From Clostridia bacterium (lineage in GTDB: Bacteria > Bacillota > Clostridia > Oscillospirales > Acutalibacteraceae), in NCBI GenBank assembly GCA_017517135.1, contig JAFXAK010000026.1:1-50807 (forward strand): DNA of 50,807 nt, written 5' to 3'. Below, in pieces: positions 16,480 to 24,364 of the stretch (position 1 is the first letter of the stretch; the number at the start of each line of letters is the position of its first letter). The position numbers and the translations under genes were made by a program. Below the pieces are notes generated by a model. That model worked only from the letters and a program-made list of their open reading frames with translations, ran no database searches and had not been told where the DNA came from.

Positions 16480-16959
16480 ATGGAAAACAACAATGCAAAT
16501 CAGGCTCCCAATGTAACAGTAAATTATGTTGCAGGCGCAACGGAGAATCAGGCTAAGCCTGTAGGTCAGCTTAAAACAAACAGAGGTCTTTTGAAGTTCA
16601 TTCTGTTAACATTTATCACCTTCGGTATTTATGCACTTGTAGAATATTCTTCAATCTCAAACGATATCAATGTTATCGCAAGCAGATATGACGGCAAGAA
16701 GACTATGCACTTCTGCTTACTCGCATTTATCGTTGCTCCTATCACTCTCGGAATCGGCGCAATCGTATGGATGCACAATATTTCCGCAAGAATCGGCAAT
16801 GAGCTAAAGAGAAGAAACATCGGCTACGGCTTCGGTGCAGCAGATTTCTGGCTCTGGAATGTTCTCGGTTCACTTATTCTTGTTGGTCCCCTTGTTTATA
16901 TGCACAAGCTTCTTAATGCTATGAACAAGCTTTCAGAGGACTACAACGTTAACGGCTAA
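16480..16959 (+). CDS. DUF4234 membrane protein
   Basis: 159 residues. A soluble Asn/Gln/Ala-rich N-terminus (1-40) is followed by RGLLKFILLTFITFGIYALVEY, the hallmark beginning of DUF4234 proteins, a short loop (SNDINVIASRYDGKK), a second membrane segment near 65-85 (FCLLAFIVAPITLGIGAIVWM), IGNELKRRNIGYGFGAADFWLWNVLG, and a last segment near 130-145. AAGGAGAAG precedes the ATG. The family is widespread in gut Firmicutes and has no assigned function that I know. It is a single-gene unit between its own promoter and terminator. Confidence 0.85.
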   Translation: MENNNANQAPNVTVNYVAGATENQAKPVGQLKTNRGLLKFILLTFITFGIYALVEYSSISNDINVIASRYDGKKTMHFCLLAFIVAPITLGIGAIVWMHNISARIGNELKRRNIGYGFGAADFWLWNVLGSLILVGPLVYMHKLLNAMNKLSEDYNVNG

Positions 16960-16980
16960 GATTAGAAAGGTATAAAAAAA

Positions 16981-17008
16981 GAGGTAATCTGTGGTTACCT
17001 CTTTTTTA
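16981..17008 (+). terminator. terminator after the DUF4234 gene
   Basis: GAGGTAA-TCTGTGG-TTACCTC followed by seven T; the A run before it lets it also work on the opposite strand, for the convergent lipoprotein gene. Confidence 0.9.
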
Positions 17009-17016
17009 GTGCTATT

Positions 17017-17090
17017 TTCACTTCGTGAAAGTGATATTGCAAACTTCGTTTGCAGTGATATCATTGCCTGACGCAATAGTGATATTGAAA
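17017..17090. repeat. array of CTTCG-type hairpins joined by GTGATAT
   Basis: Three short palindromes in a row: TTTCAC-TTC-GTGAAA, TGCAAAC-TTC-GTTTGCA, and ATTGC-CTGAC-GCAAT, each followed by GTGATAT. The same style occurs at 16231-16253 and 18238-18257. It looks like a modular repeat that can fold as a ladder of hairpins on either strand. Confidence 0.65.
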
Positions 17091-17128
17091 CTTTCAGCTT
17101 CAGTTATATTTTATTTGCCTGCAAATGA

Positions 17129-18118
17129 CTACCAGATCAAATCCCACATTTCGGTCTGTGAGCCTACTATTCTTGCGCTGCCTGTGATTCCCAGACCTGT
17201 GCCGGTACCTGAGGAATCGAGATTTACCCTATAGGTGACCTTGTCAACCATTCCGTTCGGGAGAATATATGCGTCTATCTCCGTACCCGTATAGCCTATA
17301 TCGGCTTCGGTGATTTTGAGTATACTGAAGCTGTAATCATCTGTATTGAGATAACCGATACAGCCCGCATTGTACTGCGGCTTTCCGCCCATACCCGTAT
17401 GCTCTTCAACAAGCACAAGGTAAATATGAATAAGTCCGTTTTCTTCTCTGATCTCGGCTCTTGCAACACCGCTTGCGGGCAGAACACAGTCACCCGTTTC
17501 GGGAACAAGCATCGGGATTGCTTCACCGTCCTCGTCAACCGACATACCGTTGTTGTATGAATATGTTGTGTCCGACGGCTTGACAACAAGAGCTAAAAGA
17601 TTGTTTACACAGTATGTTACCAGGTCTCCGCCTACACATTCCTTAACCTCAAAATCGAAGCTTTCCGTGTGATGTACATTTATAGGTGCGGTGTATCTCT
17701 TTGTTTTGTTTACCGCGGTAACAAAGGTATCGCAAATCTGTTCCTTTGTGAATGTACTGTAATCAACAGCAGGTGTCTGAACGGTTGTTTCGGGTGCTGC
17801 GGTCACGGGGGGAACAGTTGTTGTTTCGGGTGCAGCAGTCACGGGAGGTACTGTTGTTGTTTCGGGTGCAGCAGTCACGGGAGGTACTGTTGTTGTTTCG
17901 GGTGCCAAAGTCACGGTAGGAGCTGTTGTGCTTTCGGGGACGGGTGTCACCTGAACCGCCGTTGTGCTTTCGGGGACAGATGATACCTGCAAAGCAGTTG
18001 TGATTTCGGCAGAATCGGTTGTTGAGAGTATATCGGAGACATATCTGACATTACAGCCTGTAAGGAATATAAATAATACGCTCAGTAAAAGAGCAACTGT
18101 TATTTTTATGTTTTTCAT
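17129..18118 (-). CDS. secreted lipoprotein with Thr/Pro repeat linker
   Basis: 329 residues. A signal peptide ends in the lipobox LTGC (Cys22), so the mature protein is membrane-anchored outside the cell. Residues about 38-115 are a low-complexity spacer containing a 12-residue unit (VPPVTAAPETTT) repeated almost identically three times, with older variants before it; the DNA shows a matching 36-bp tandem repeat near 17797-17905. The globular domain (about 120-329) begins YSTFTKEQICDTFVTAVNKTK and contains three cysteines (161, 170, 211) plus one at 253; no known domain recognised. Likely the spacer crosses the peptidoglycan. The repeat length may vary between strains. Confidence 0.8.
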   Translation of the reverse strand: MKNIKITVALLLSVLFIFLTGCNVRYVSDILSTTDSAEITTALQVSSVPESTTAVQVTPVPESTTAPTVTLAPETTTVPPVTAAPETTTVPPVTAAPETTTVPPVTAAPETTVQTPAVDYSTFTKEQICDTFVTAVNKTKRYTAPINVHHTESFDFEVKECVGGDLVTYCVNNLLALVVKPSDTTYSYNNGMSVDEDGEAIPMLVPETGDCVLPASGVARAEIREENGLIHIYLVLVEEHTGMGGKPQYNAGCIGYLNTDDYSFSILKITEADIGYTGTEIDAYILPNGMVDKVTYRVNLDSSGTGTGLGITGSARIVGSQTEMWDLIW

Positions 18119-18237
18119 TTATGAATCACCTTGATATTGTTATATGGTACATAATATTATCTCAAAAAACTCAACAAAATACAAGACCTATGTAGGAAAA
18201 AAATCTGATAAATATTTGGAGATTTTTGGTAAGTGTT

Positions 18238-18257
18238 ATTGCAGACTTTGTCTGCAG
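18238..18257. repeat. TTGCAGAC/GTCTGCAG hairpin repeat
   Basis: A palindrome TGCAGAC-TTT-GTCTGCA in the gap between the lipoprotein and pyridoxal kinase genes, of the same design as the array at 17017-17090. Nothing else is evident in 18119-18370. Confidence 0.5.
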
Positions 18258-18370
18258 ACATTCTGCCCATCTGTCCATCTGGTTATATGAAAATCTATTA
18301 TTCTGGATATTTATTTATCACCAAAAATGCAATAATATATTAAAAAACAGATTTTTTCGGGGTGATTTAA

Positions 18371-19204
18371 ATGTCATACAAAAGAGTTCTCACAATTCAG
18401 GATATTTCCTGTCTCGGCCAATGCTCGCTTACGGTTGCATTGCCGATAATTTCTGCCTGCGGTGTTGAAGCGTGTATACTGCCCTCGTCGGTGCTTTCCA
18501 CTCACACGGGCGGCTTTACGGGCTTTACCTTCCGCGACCTCACAGACGATATGCCCGCTATCAAAGAGCATTGGGTTAAAGAAAACATAAAATTTGATGC
18601 ATTCTATACAGGTTATCTGGGAAGTGCGAAGCAGATTGAATATGTAAAGGATATTTTCGGGGCAACAAAGAAAGAAAACAGCATAAAAATAGTTGATCCC
18701 GCAATGGCAGACAACGGCAAGCTGTACACGGGCTTTGATATGGCTTTTGTTGAAGAGATGAAAAAGCTGTGTGCAGAGGCAGATTTTGTTATTCCTAACC
18801 TTACAGAAGCGTGCTTCCTCACAGGAAGTGAATATAAGGAGCAGTATGACAAGGAATATATTGTTGATATCCTCGGAAAGCTGAGCGCATTGGGCTGCAA
18901 GAATGTTATTTTCACAGGTGTTTCATATACAGAAAAAACAACAGGTGTTGTTATATATGAAAACGGGGAATATACATATTACGAGCACGAAAAGCTCCCC
19001 AGAGGCTGGCACGGTACGGGAGATGTGTATGCTTCCGTATTTACGGGGGCGTTGCTGAAAGGTAAAACAGCCGTTGAAGCCGCAACACTCGCCGCAGATT
19101 TCGCCCTTGAGTGTATCAAGGAAACATCCGACAATGAACCCGACCATTGGTACGGTGTTGCATTTGAAAAGGTTCTCGGCAAGCTCATAAACGCTCTTGC
19201 ATAA
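18371..19204 (+). CDS. pyridoxal/pyridoxamine kinase
   Basis: Phosphorylates vitamin B6 vitamers with ATP in the salvage route to pyridoxal 5-phosphate; cytoplasmic, ribokinase/ThiD fold. 277 residues, close to PdxK/PdxY length. Seen: KRVLTIQDISCLGQCSLTVALPI at the N-terminus (conserved in pyridoxamine kinases), STHTGGFTGFTF, GYLGSAKQIEYV, DPAMADNGKLYTGF (Asp of the DPVMGD-type loop), PNLTEACFLTG, and the anion-hole motif HGTGDVYASVFTG near 214-226 with the catalytic Asp. GGGGTGA precedes the ATG. Single gene with its own terminator. Confidence 0.88.
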   Translation: MSYKRVLTIQDISCLGQCSLTVALPIISACGVEACILPSSVLSTHTGGFTGFTFRDLTDDMPAIKEHWVKENIKFDAFYTGYLGSAKQIEYVKDIFGATKKENSIKIVDPAMADNGKLYTGFDMAFVEEMKKLCAEADFVIPNLTEACFLTGSEYKEQYDKEYIVDILGKLSALGCKNVIFTGVSYTEKTTGVVIYENGEYTYYEHEKLPRGWHGTGDVYASVFTGALLKGKTAVEAATLAADFALECIKETSDNEPDHWYGVAFEKVLGKLINALA

Positions 19205-19225
19205 GTAAAATACAATAATATTAAA

Positions 19226-19268
19226 AGAGAGATGCAGAACACGAATTGTTGCATCTCTCTCTTTTTTT
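19226..19268. terminator. bidirectional terminator
   Basis: AGAGAGATGCA-(13 nt)-TGCATCTCTCT followed by CTTTTTTT on plus; the A-rich left flank gives a weaker U tract on minus. It lies between two convergent genes. Confidence 0.88.
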
Positions 19269-19283
19269 GAAAAAATTTTTACA

Positions 19284-21050
19284 TTACCGTGCAAGCTCGT
19301 TTCTTAAAAACTCTATATTTGACTGCAGGGTTTCACCCGAAACGAAGATATAATCCTTATGCGGATTTTCGCCTAAGGGGTATTTTTTGAGGTTCTGTGT
19401 CAACGCGGATTTGTTTTCGTTGAAAAGGGTATCTATAACACCGTCAAAGGAATAAATGCTTTGTATTTTCTTTGAACAGCTGTTTTTTGTGTTCTCGCAA
19501 AGTGTTCTGAATTCCTCGTATTCCCAAAGCTTTCCGAGCCATTCGTTAATTTCAGTAACATCAATTTTCTGCTTGAGTGTACTGTTGGAGCAAGTCACGG
19601 TGAAAGAGGTCATACTGCCTGCACAAAGCTTGCCGTTTTTGATGTAATAATATACTTCATAAGCTGTTTTATCTGTGACATAGAACATATCGCTTAAAAT
19701 TTTGAGCCTTGCAAAGGTGTTTACATCTGCTTTTTCACAGATTTCCTTATATGTGCCGTTTTCGAGTGTCTGTTCAAAATCAAGCACATAGGGTTTTATA
19801 TCCTCGGGGAGCTTTGCGGTGTCAAAGGTATTGTTCACAACAAAGCCGATATCGGGCTGAGCGATATATCCGCCCTCGCACAGAAGATAAATCCCCTTGC
19901 TTTCACCGTCTGTTATCAGCTCACAATAGGCAAAATCGGGGACTGCCTCAACACCTAAAAGGTGTGCCGAGGAAAAACCGAGTGCCGTTCTCATAAATGT
20001 GGGATCAGTACCCTCAGACAAAAGCACAAGACTGTTTCTTTCGTTTGAAGAAAGCAAGGCGGTGCTTTCTCCTAAGGAAACAACATAATTTTTCTTTTGT
20101 GTGCCTGTTTCAATTTCGGTTATCTTTGAGTTATCAGCAACGGACATCGTACCCTTCGGTGTTACGAAAACCGCTTCACCGTCTGAATTTACATATAAAA
20201 CACAGTAATCTTTGGTATTGAGTGTCAGCTTATCAAGTGCATCATTGAGCTGCTTTGCATAGCTGTCCGCTTCATCCTGACTGAGCTTGTTATATGCTTT
20301 GACACCGTACACAACGCTGTCAAGCCGTTTTACAATATCCTCTATTATTTTTGCATTTTCACCGTCATAATAAAGCAAAAGATTATCAGGAATTCTGTCA
20401 AGAGCCGCATCCAGCGCAGAGAAATCAACCCTGTCTGTTTTGTAGACATATGCACATACGGTACATTCATAGTATCTGTACAAATTCTTCTCGCTTACAA
20501 CAAATGTATGTCCGGGAGAGGAGATGTCTTCCTGCACCTTGTATGAGCAGTATTTACAGGTAAGAGTCTGCTTGCCGCCGTTCAGACAGTCGGGCTTTTG
20601 TGTGATAAGAGGTGCAGAGAAAATATGCTCATCGGTAACTGTGAGCTGTACCTCCCGGCTTGTCACACTCTCACCGTATTTATCCGTTACAATACAGCGG
20701 TAAACACTCTCATTCATACCGTCAAAAATCGCAAGGGACAGCTCGGGAGAGCTTTCCTTGTTTATATCGGTCCACATATCCTTATCGTTTTTTGTCTGCC
20801 AAAGATATGTAAGCTTATTGCCCTTTGCTTCTATGCTGAAAACGGCTGTATATCCGTTCTCGGCTGTAACAGATTCGGGCTGCGTGACTATTTCAAGAGG
20901 GATTTTTTCTTCGCTGAAATGCCTGTACAGGAAAAAGGCGCACAGTATTACAGCCGCCGCAATAACAACAGCCGAGATACAAGTGAGAAATTTTCCTGAT
21001 TTCTTTTTCATACTGAAATATGGTAACAGAGCTGCTGAATGTTTTTTCAA
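19284..21050 (-). CDS. exported CotH-like protein with Ig, Cys-rich and FIVAR domains
   Basis: 588 residues. One membrane segment near 21-43 and no lipobox, so probably anchored with the rest outside. Order seen: Ig-like domain about 50-137 (EIVTQPESVTAENGYTAVFS, YRCIVTDKYG); a Cys-rich module about 153-205 (CLNGGKQTLTCKYC, SSPGHTF, ECTVC) of the type common in clostridial surface proteins; a FIVAR-like helical domain about 208-278; and a CotH-kinase-like domain from about 283, with LVLLSEGTDPTFMRTALGFSSA and DGESKGIYLLCE matching the CotH core. The downstream catalytic region looks degenerate. The frame starts at a TTG with AAAGGA 11 bases upstream; the ATG at 21011 is an alternative. Confidence 0.65.
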   Translation of the reverse strand: MKKHSAALLPYFSMKKKSGKFLTCISAVVIAAAVILCAFFLYRHFSEEKIPLEIVTQPESVTAENGYTAVFSIEAKGNKLTYLWQTKNDKDMWTDINKESSPELSLAIFDGMNESVYRCIVTDKYGESVTSREVQLTVTDEHIFSAPLITQKPDCLNGGKQTLTCKYCSYKVQEDISSPGHTFVVSEKNLYRYYECTVCAYVYKTDRVDFSALDAALDRIPDNLLLYYDGENAKIIEDIVKRLDSVVYGVKAYNKLSQDEADSYAKQLNDALDKLTLNTKDYCVLYVNSDGEAVFVTPKGTMSVADNSKITEIETGTQKKNYVVSLGESTALLSSNERNSLVLLSEGTDPTFMRTALGFSSAHLLGVEAVPDFAYCELITDGESKGIYLLCEGGYIAQPDIGFVVNNTFDTAKLPEDIKPYVLDFEQTLENGTYKEICEKADVNTFARLKILSDMFYVTDKTAYEVYYYIKNGKLCAGSMTSFTVTCSNSTLKQKIDVTEINEWLGKLWEYEEFRTLCENTKNSCSKKIQSIYSFDGVIDTLFNENKSALTQNLKKYPLGENPHKDYIFVSGETLQSNIEFLRNELAR

Positions 21051-21140
21051 CAGAGCTTGTATCCTTTCTTTTTTTGTTTTTCTTTACAAAGGAGAAGCAG
21101 CAGCGGATTTATGCGGATTTTTGCGAAAAATCACGAAAAA

Positions 21141-21689
21141 TCAGACTGCACGGAATTCCTTTTCGTTTCTTGTCTTAGGCTCGGGGCTTTCAGCTCCGTG
21201 ACCTACCGCTACGGAAATAACAAATTCCCAGTTTTCGTCAACGCCCATATACTTTTTCCACTTCTTGCCGTTTTCGTGGTCCATAAGTGCTCCGAGGCTT
21301 CCTATGATACAGCTGTCAAGCCCCAAAGCCTTTGCGGCAATGGCAATATTCTCAACCATTATACCGCCGTCCATATTCGCCTTGTGGTCGGCAAATATAA
21401 CAAACAATGCAGGTGCACCCTGATATACGGGGTTTACATCCCAACGGGTGTATGCAGGAGTGTCCCAGCCGACGGTATTTTTGAAATCGGTGTTGATTTC
21501 GTCTAAGGTTTTTTCGTCTGCTACAACTCTTACAACATTTGGCTGCTTGTTTCTCGCACTGGGAGCCCACATAGCACACGCTAAAAGAGTGTTTATTTCC
21601 TCTTCGGTGAGCTTTTCCTTTGTGTATGAACGGACTGTTCTTCTTGATAAAATCAGGTCTATTGTTTCATTGTGAATTATGTTATCCAT
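21141..21689 (-). CDS. nitroreductase-family flavoprotein
   Basis: An FMN-dependent NAD(P)H oxidoreductase of the nitroreductase fold; the substrate cannot be told from sequence. 182 residues, normal size. Seen: SRRTVRSYTKEKLTEEEINTLL (FMN phosphate-binding SRRxxR), MWAPSARNKQPNVVRVV (the conserved APSAxNxQPW-like motif), GIMVENIAIAAKALGLDSCIIGS (FMN-contacting helix) and the C-terminal VISVAVGHGAESP. GGAGGTAAGAG lies before the ATG inside the end of the upstream lipoprotein gene, which overlaps it by 8 bases, so the two are translationally coupled. Confidence 0.88.
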   Translation of the reverse strand: MDNIIHNETIDLILSRRTVRSYTKEKLTEEEINTLLACAMWAPSARNKQPNVVRVVADEKTLDEINTDFKNTVGWDTPAYTRWDVNPVYQGAPALFVIFADHKANMDGGIMVENIAIAAKALGLDSCIIGSLGALMDHENGKKWKKYMGVDENWEFVISVAVGHGAESPEPKTRNEKEFRAV

Positions 21690-22650
21690 TTTCTCTTACC
21701 TCCAGTATGTCTTTATAGCATTTCTGAATAAGCTTTGTGTTTCTTATTGCGGTATATTCATTGCACATAATATTTATCTGTCTCTGTAACGGCTCCTCGG
21801 TGAGTATTTTCAGACATTCATAACGGTAGTTTTCAAAAAGCTCGTCGGTGCCGAGAAGCTCAACACGGTACAGCAGATATATGTAATCGTCAAACAAGCA
21901 TACTCCTGCCTGACCTTCCTCTATTCCGAGCACGGCTTCATAGAAGCCTGCGGGATAATGCAGGTCTCCCTGAGTTATAACCTGAGTATTCAATGTCTGC
22001 TCTACTATCTGGTCGGTCTCTGCAAGAGAAGCATACATAATTTCTATGCTCGTTCCCTTTTTTATCTGTTGGACAGCGTGCTCATAGCGTTCGTATATGA
22101 CACTCTGTTCCTCGGGAGTGTATTCTATCATATTGCCGTAAACATCGCTTGTGTAGAGATATCCTTTTATAAGCTTGAAGGCAACATAGTTTTCGCTGAA
22201 ATAGGCCTTCAGGTCTTCCTCGGGAAAGGGTGTTGCACCGTCGGTATCAAAATAGAAAAGTCGGAGCTTTTCGGTGTATGCTTCATTCAGATGTATTTTC
22301 AGAAATGTTTCCTTAGAAACACCGGCATTCTGATAATATGCTCCGAAAACATCCCAAAGTGCATTGACCTTTTCAGACACCGCATATTCCTCGGCAGGAG
22401 TAAGAGACAAGCTGTGCAACTCAAAGGTGGTGTTAAGGGCAACATAACGGATACACTTTTCCGTTACGATTTCAATTATTTCATCACGGTCTGCCTCGGG
22501 ATTGTCCGATATGGCGGTGTCAAGAAAATATCTGAAAATTTCCTCGTTTATCCCCGTACCGTTGACGGTTATAGGATAATTCTGTGCAGTTGTACACGAA
22601 CAGAGACTTAAAAGCAATATTAAAACTAAGGCAAGTGCTGTCTTTCTCAT
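21682..22650 (-). CDS. PrsA/SurA-like lipoprotein (foldase-type)
   Basis: 322 residues. Signal peptide with a lipobox-like LCSC (Cys19). The mature part begins PITVNGTGINEEIFRYFLDTA, the pattern seen at the start of SurA/PrsA N-terminal chaperone domains (a strand then a helix of the type 'VNGxxIxxxxFxxxL'). A parvulin core is not obvious: the central region (about 150-265) has QVITQGDLHYPAGFYEAVLGIEEGQAG, which resembles the end of a parvulin domain, so it may be a degenerate PPIase. Expected role: helping exported proteins fold at the outer face of the membrane; inferred only. Overlaps the nitroreductase gene. Confidence 0.6.
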   Translation of the reverse strand: MRKTALALVLILLLSLCSCTTAQNYPITVNGTGINEEIFRYFLDTAISDNPEADRDEIIEIVTEKCIRYVALNTTFELHSLSLTPAEEYAVSEKVNALWDVFGAYYQNAGVSKETFLKIHLNEAYTEKLRLFYFDTDGATPFPEEDLKAYFSENYVAFKLIKGYLYTSDVYGNMIEYTPEEQSVIYERYEHAVQQIKKGTSIEIMYASLAETDQIVEQTLNTQVITQGDLHYPAGFYEAVLGIEEGQAGVCLFDDYIYLLYRVELLGTDELFENYRYECLKILTEEPLQRQINIMCNEYTAIRNTKLIQKCYKDILEVRENG

Positions 22651-22744
22651 TTAACACATTTCCTTTATATATATTTCTTCTATTACATTTTACAGTAAAT
22701 AAAAAAGTTTTTCAATAGATAAATTCCGGAGTAATTGCAGTATT

Positions 22745-22790
22745 ATGTCAAAAAAATTGCCCATGCCCGAAAAGCATAAGCAATTTATTT
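22745..22790 (-). terminator. terminator of the 22.8-24.2 kb membrane gene
   Basis: On the minus strand AAATTGC..ATGC-loop-GCAT..GCAATTT then TTTT, just after the stop codon; two mismatched pairs interrupt the stem. Confidence 0.7.
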
Positions 22791-22798
22791 TTTATTAT

Positions 22799-24151
22799 TT
22801 ATTCTTTGTTCTTTATTTTTCTTTGTGAGAAACACCAGCCGAGAACTGCAACGAAAGAGATAATAACCATAACCGTGTGCAGTCTGTTTATATCTTTGTA
22901 GCACGGCTCGTCGCCCATTACCATATACACAATAAAGGTGAATACAGCAAATGCAGGGAGCATTACCTTTGAAAAATTGAACATATCTGTGTTTTTAAGG
23001 TTAAAGCCCCACTTGTAATTGATAAGCGTAACGCTGACTATTGCAACGAGTACTGCCATAATTGTGAAGAAAATTGCGAAGTCTGTTTCGTCGTTTCTTA
23101 CCATAATAGGTCTTGCAATCGAAAAGCCTATAACAAAAACAGAGCTTAATATGAATAAAAGCACCTGCTGAAGCTTCTCGGGGACAAAATCAAAGGTAAT
23201 TTCAGGCACATCCTCGCGTTTTTTCATAAATACAAGCACCGCTGTGATGATTACACCGGCAATGAAGCCCGTGAAATATTCCCAACAGCTCCATGCAGCG
23301 ATAAATTCGGAGAATAAAGGCTCGCCCTCCATATGATATCCGCCGTTTGCGAAATAGAAGAACAGATCGGAAACGGTGATTGAAAATGCAAAAGCACCCG
23401 ACACAACTGCACCGATTTTAGCGGCTACCTTATCCTTTGTGATAAATCGCACCGCAAGCAATGCACTGATACATCTTATTGCAGAGGAAATTGTGATGAT
23501 TGATGCGAAATAATTTCTTCCGCCGTCTATTTTCTTAGCCCAGGATATACCGCCGAGATTTTTTACAAATGCCTCGTATGCACTCATATCGTAGCCGCTC
23601 GTTTTGAGTCCCTGCTCGAAAAGGGTTGCCGCCTCGGGCTGAATGAGATTTAATATCCAATGCGAAACAGTAAGCTCCGAGAGCAGATATGTACCGTAGA
23701 AAACAGCGAAAAGGATAACAAAATCCTTTATTTTCCATTGCTTGTCACTAAAGCCTCTGCCGAGCATAATACCGTAGATGGCAGCCATACCCAGTCCCGT
23801 GCAGAGCATTATGAACACAGCGGCTCCAACAGATGTATACACCGTACCGCCCGTTTCGTTTATCCAGGAGCTTTCTGAATACAAAACACCTGTTATCTGA
23901 TTTAAGAATGTTCCCCAGGCGGGAGAAGTGAGCATAAACGAGCCTACAGTCAGCGAAAACCAGCCGATATTCAATTTCTTTCGCTCACCCAGAAGCATAA
24001 TCACAAATAAAGTGTAAAGAAGTCCTGCAGAAAGAAGTCCCCACGACGAGCCCCAGCCGTGTGTACCTCTCACACGCCAGAGGAAACCCATCAGCAAGCC
24101 GCCGATGAGGATGGACACTATTTTCTGTACATTTGATTCAGACTTTTCCAT
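22799..24151 (-). CDS. polytopic membrane protein of unknown function
   Basis: About 450 residues with 11-12 predicted membrane segments. I do not recognise the family. A striking conserved-looking motif opens it: GFLWRVRGTHGWGSSWGLLSAG, directly after the first helix start, with paired Trp/Gly residues as in a substrate or lipid site; further on are SDLFFYFANGGYHMEGEPLF and WSCWEYFTGFIAGV. There is no ABC, MFS or transporter signature. The frame opens two codons earlier, but GGGG lies 7 bases before the ATG at 24151, which is preferred. It stands alone between a MITE-like repeat and a terminator. Confidence 0.7.
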   Translation of the reverse strand: MEKSESNVQKIVSILIGGLLMGFLWRVRGTHGWGSSWGLLSAGLLYTLFVIMLLGERKKLNIGWFSLTVGSFMLTSPAWGTFLNQITGVLYSESSWINETGGTVYTSVGAAVFIMLCTGLGMAAIYGIMLGRGFSDKQWKIKDFVILFAVFYGTYLLSELTVSHWILNLIQPEAATLFEQGLKTSGYDMSAYEAFVKNLGGISWAKKIDGGRNYFASIITISSAIRCISALLAVRFITKDKVAAKIGAVVSGAFAFSITVSDLFFYFANGGYHMEGEPLFSEFIAAWSCWEYFTGFIAGVIITAVLVFMKKREDVPEITFDFVPEKLQQVLLFILSSVFVIGFSIARPIMVRNDETDFAIFFTIMAVLVAIVSVTLINYKWGFNLKNTDMFNFSKVMLPAFAVFTFIVYMVMGDEPCYKDINRLHTVMVIISFVAVLGWCFSQRKIKNKE

Positions 24152-24170
24152 ATTCATACCCCTTTTTTAT

Positions 24171-24312
24171 ATTAATGAATAATGAAGACGCAAGGCTAAT
24201 GAATAATGAAGAATGAATAATGTCGGAAGACGCTTCGCGTCTTAATCTTAAAATGCCGACCGCAGGTCCCGCAATTATTCATTATTCATTATTCAATATT
24301 CATTATTCATTA
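24171..24312. repeat. MITE-like repeat, GAAGACGC core with AATGAATAATGAA arms
   Basis: The arms are multiple AATGAATAATGAA on the left and TTCATTATTCATT on the right, making terminal inverted repeats. The core (24224-24270) reads GGAAGACGCTTCGCGTCTT, then TTAAAATGCCGACCGCAGGT. The core matches that of 32632-32746 almost base for base although the arms differ. Confidence 0.75.
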
Positions 24313-24325
24313 AATAAACAACATC

Positions 24326-24352
24326 AGGGCTGTCACACCGACAACCCTGTTG
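24326..24352 (-). terminator. terminator of serS
   Basis: On the minus strand CAGGGTTGTC-GGTGT-GACAGCCCTG (one G-U pair) followed by ATGTTGTTTATTT, starting 13 bases past the serS stop codon. Confidence 0.75.
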
Positions 24353-24364
24353 AACAAAATATAA

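Noticed and set aside
17669-17983. Cys/Gly-rich 104-codon frame on plus resembling a metallothionein-like repeat protein
   Set aside because: It is the antisense reading of the 36-bp repeats in the lipoprotein gene, with no ribosome binding site.
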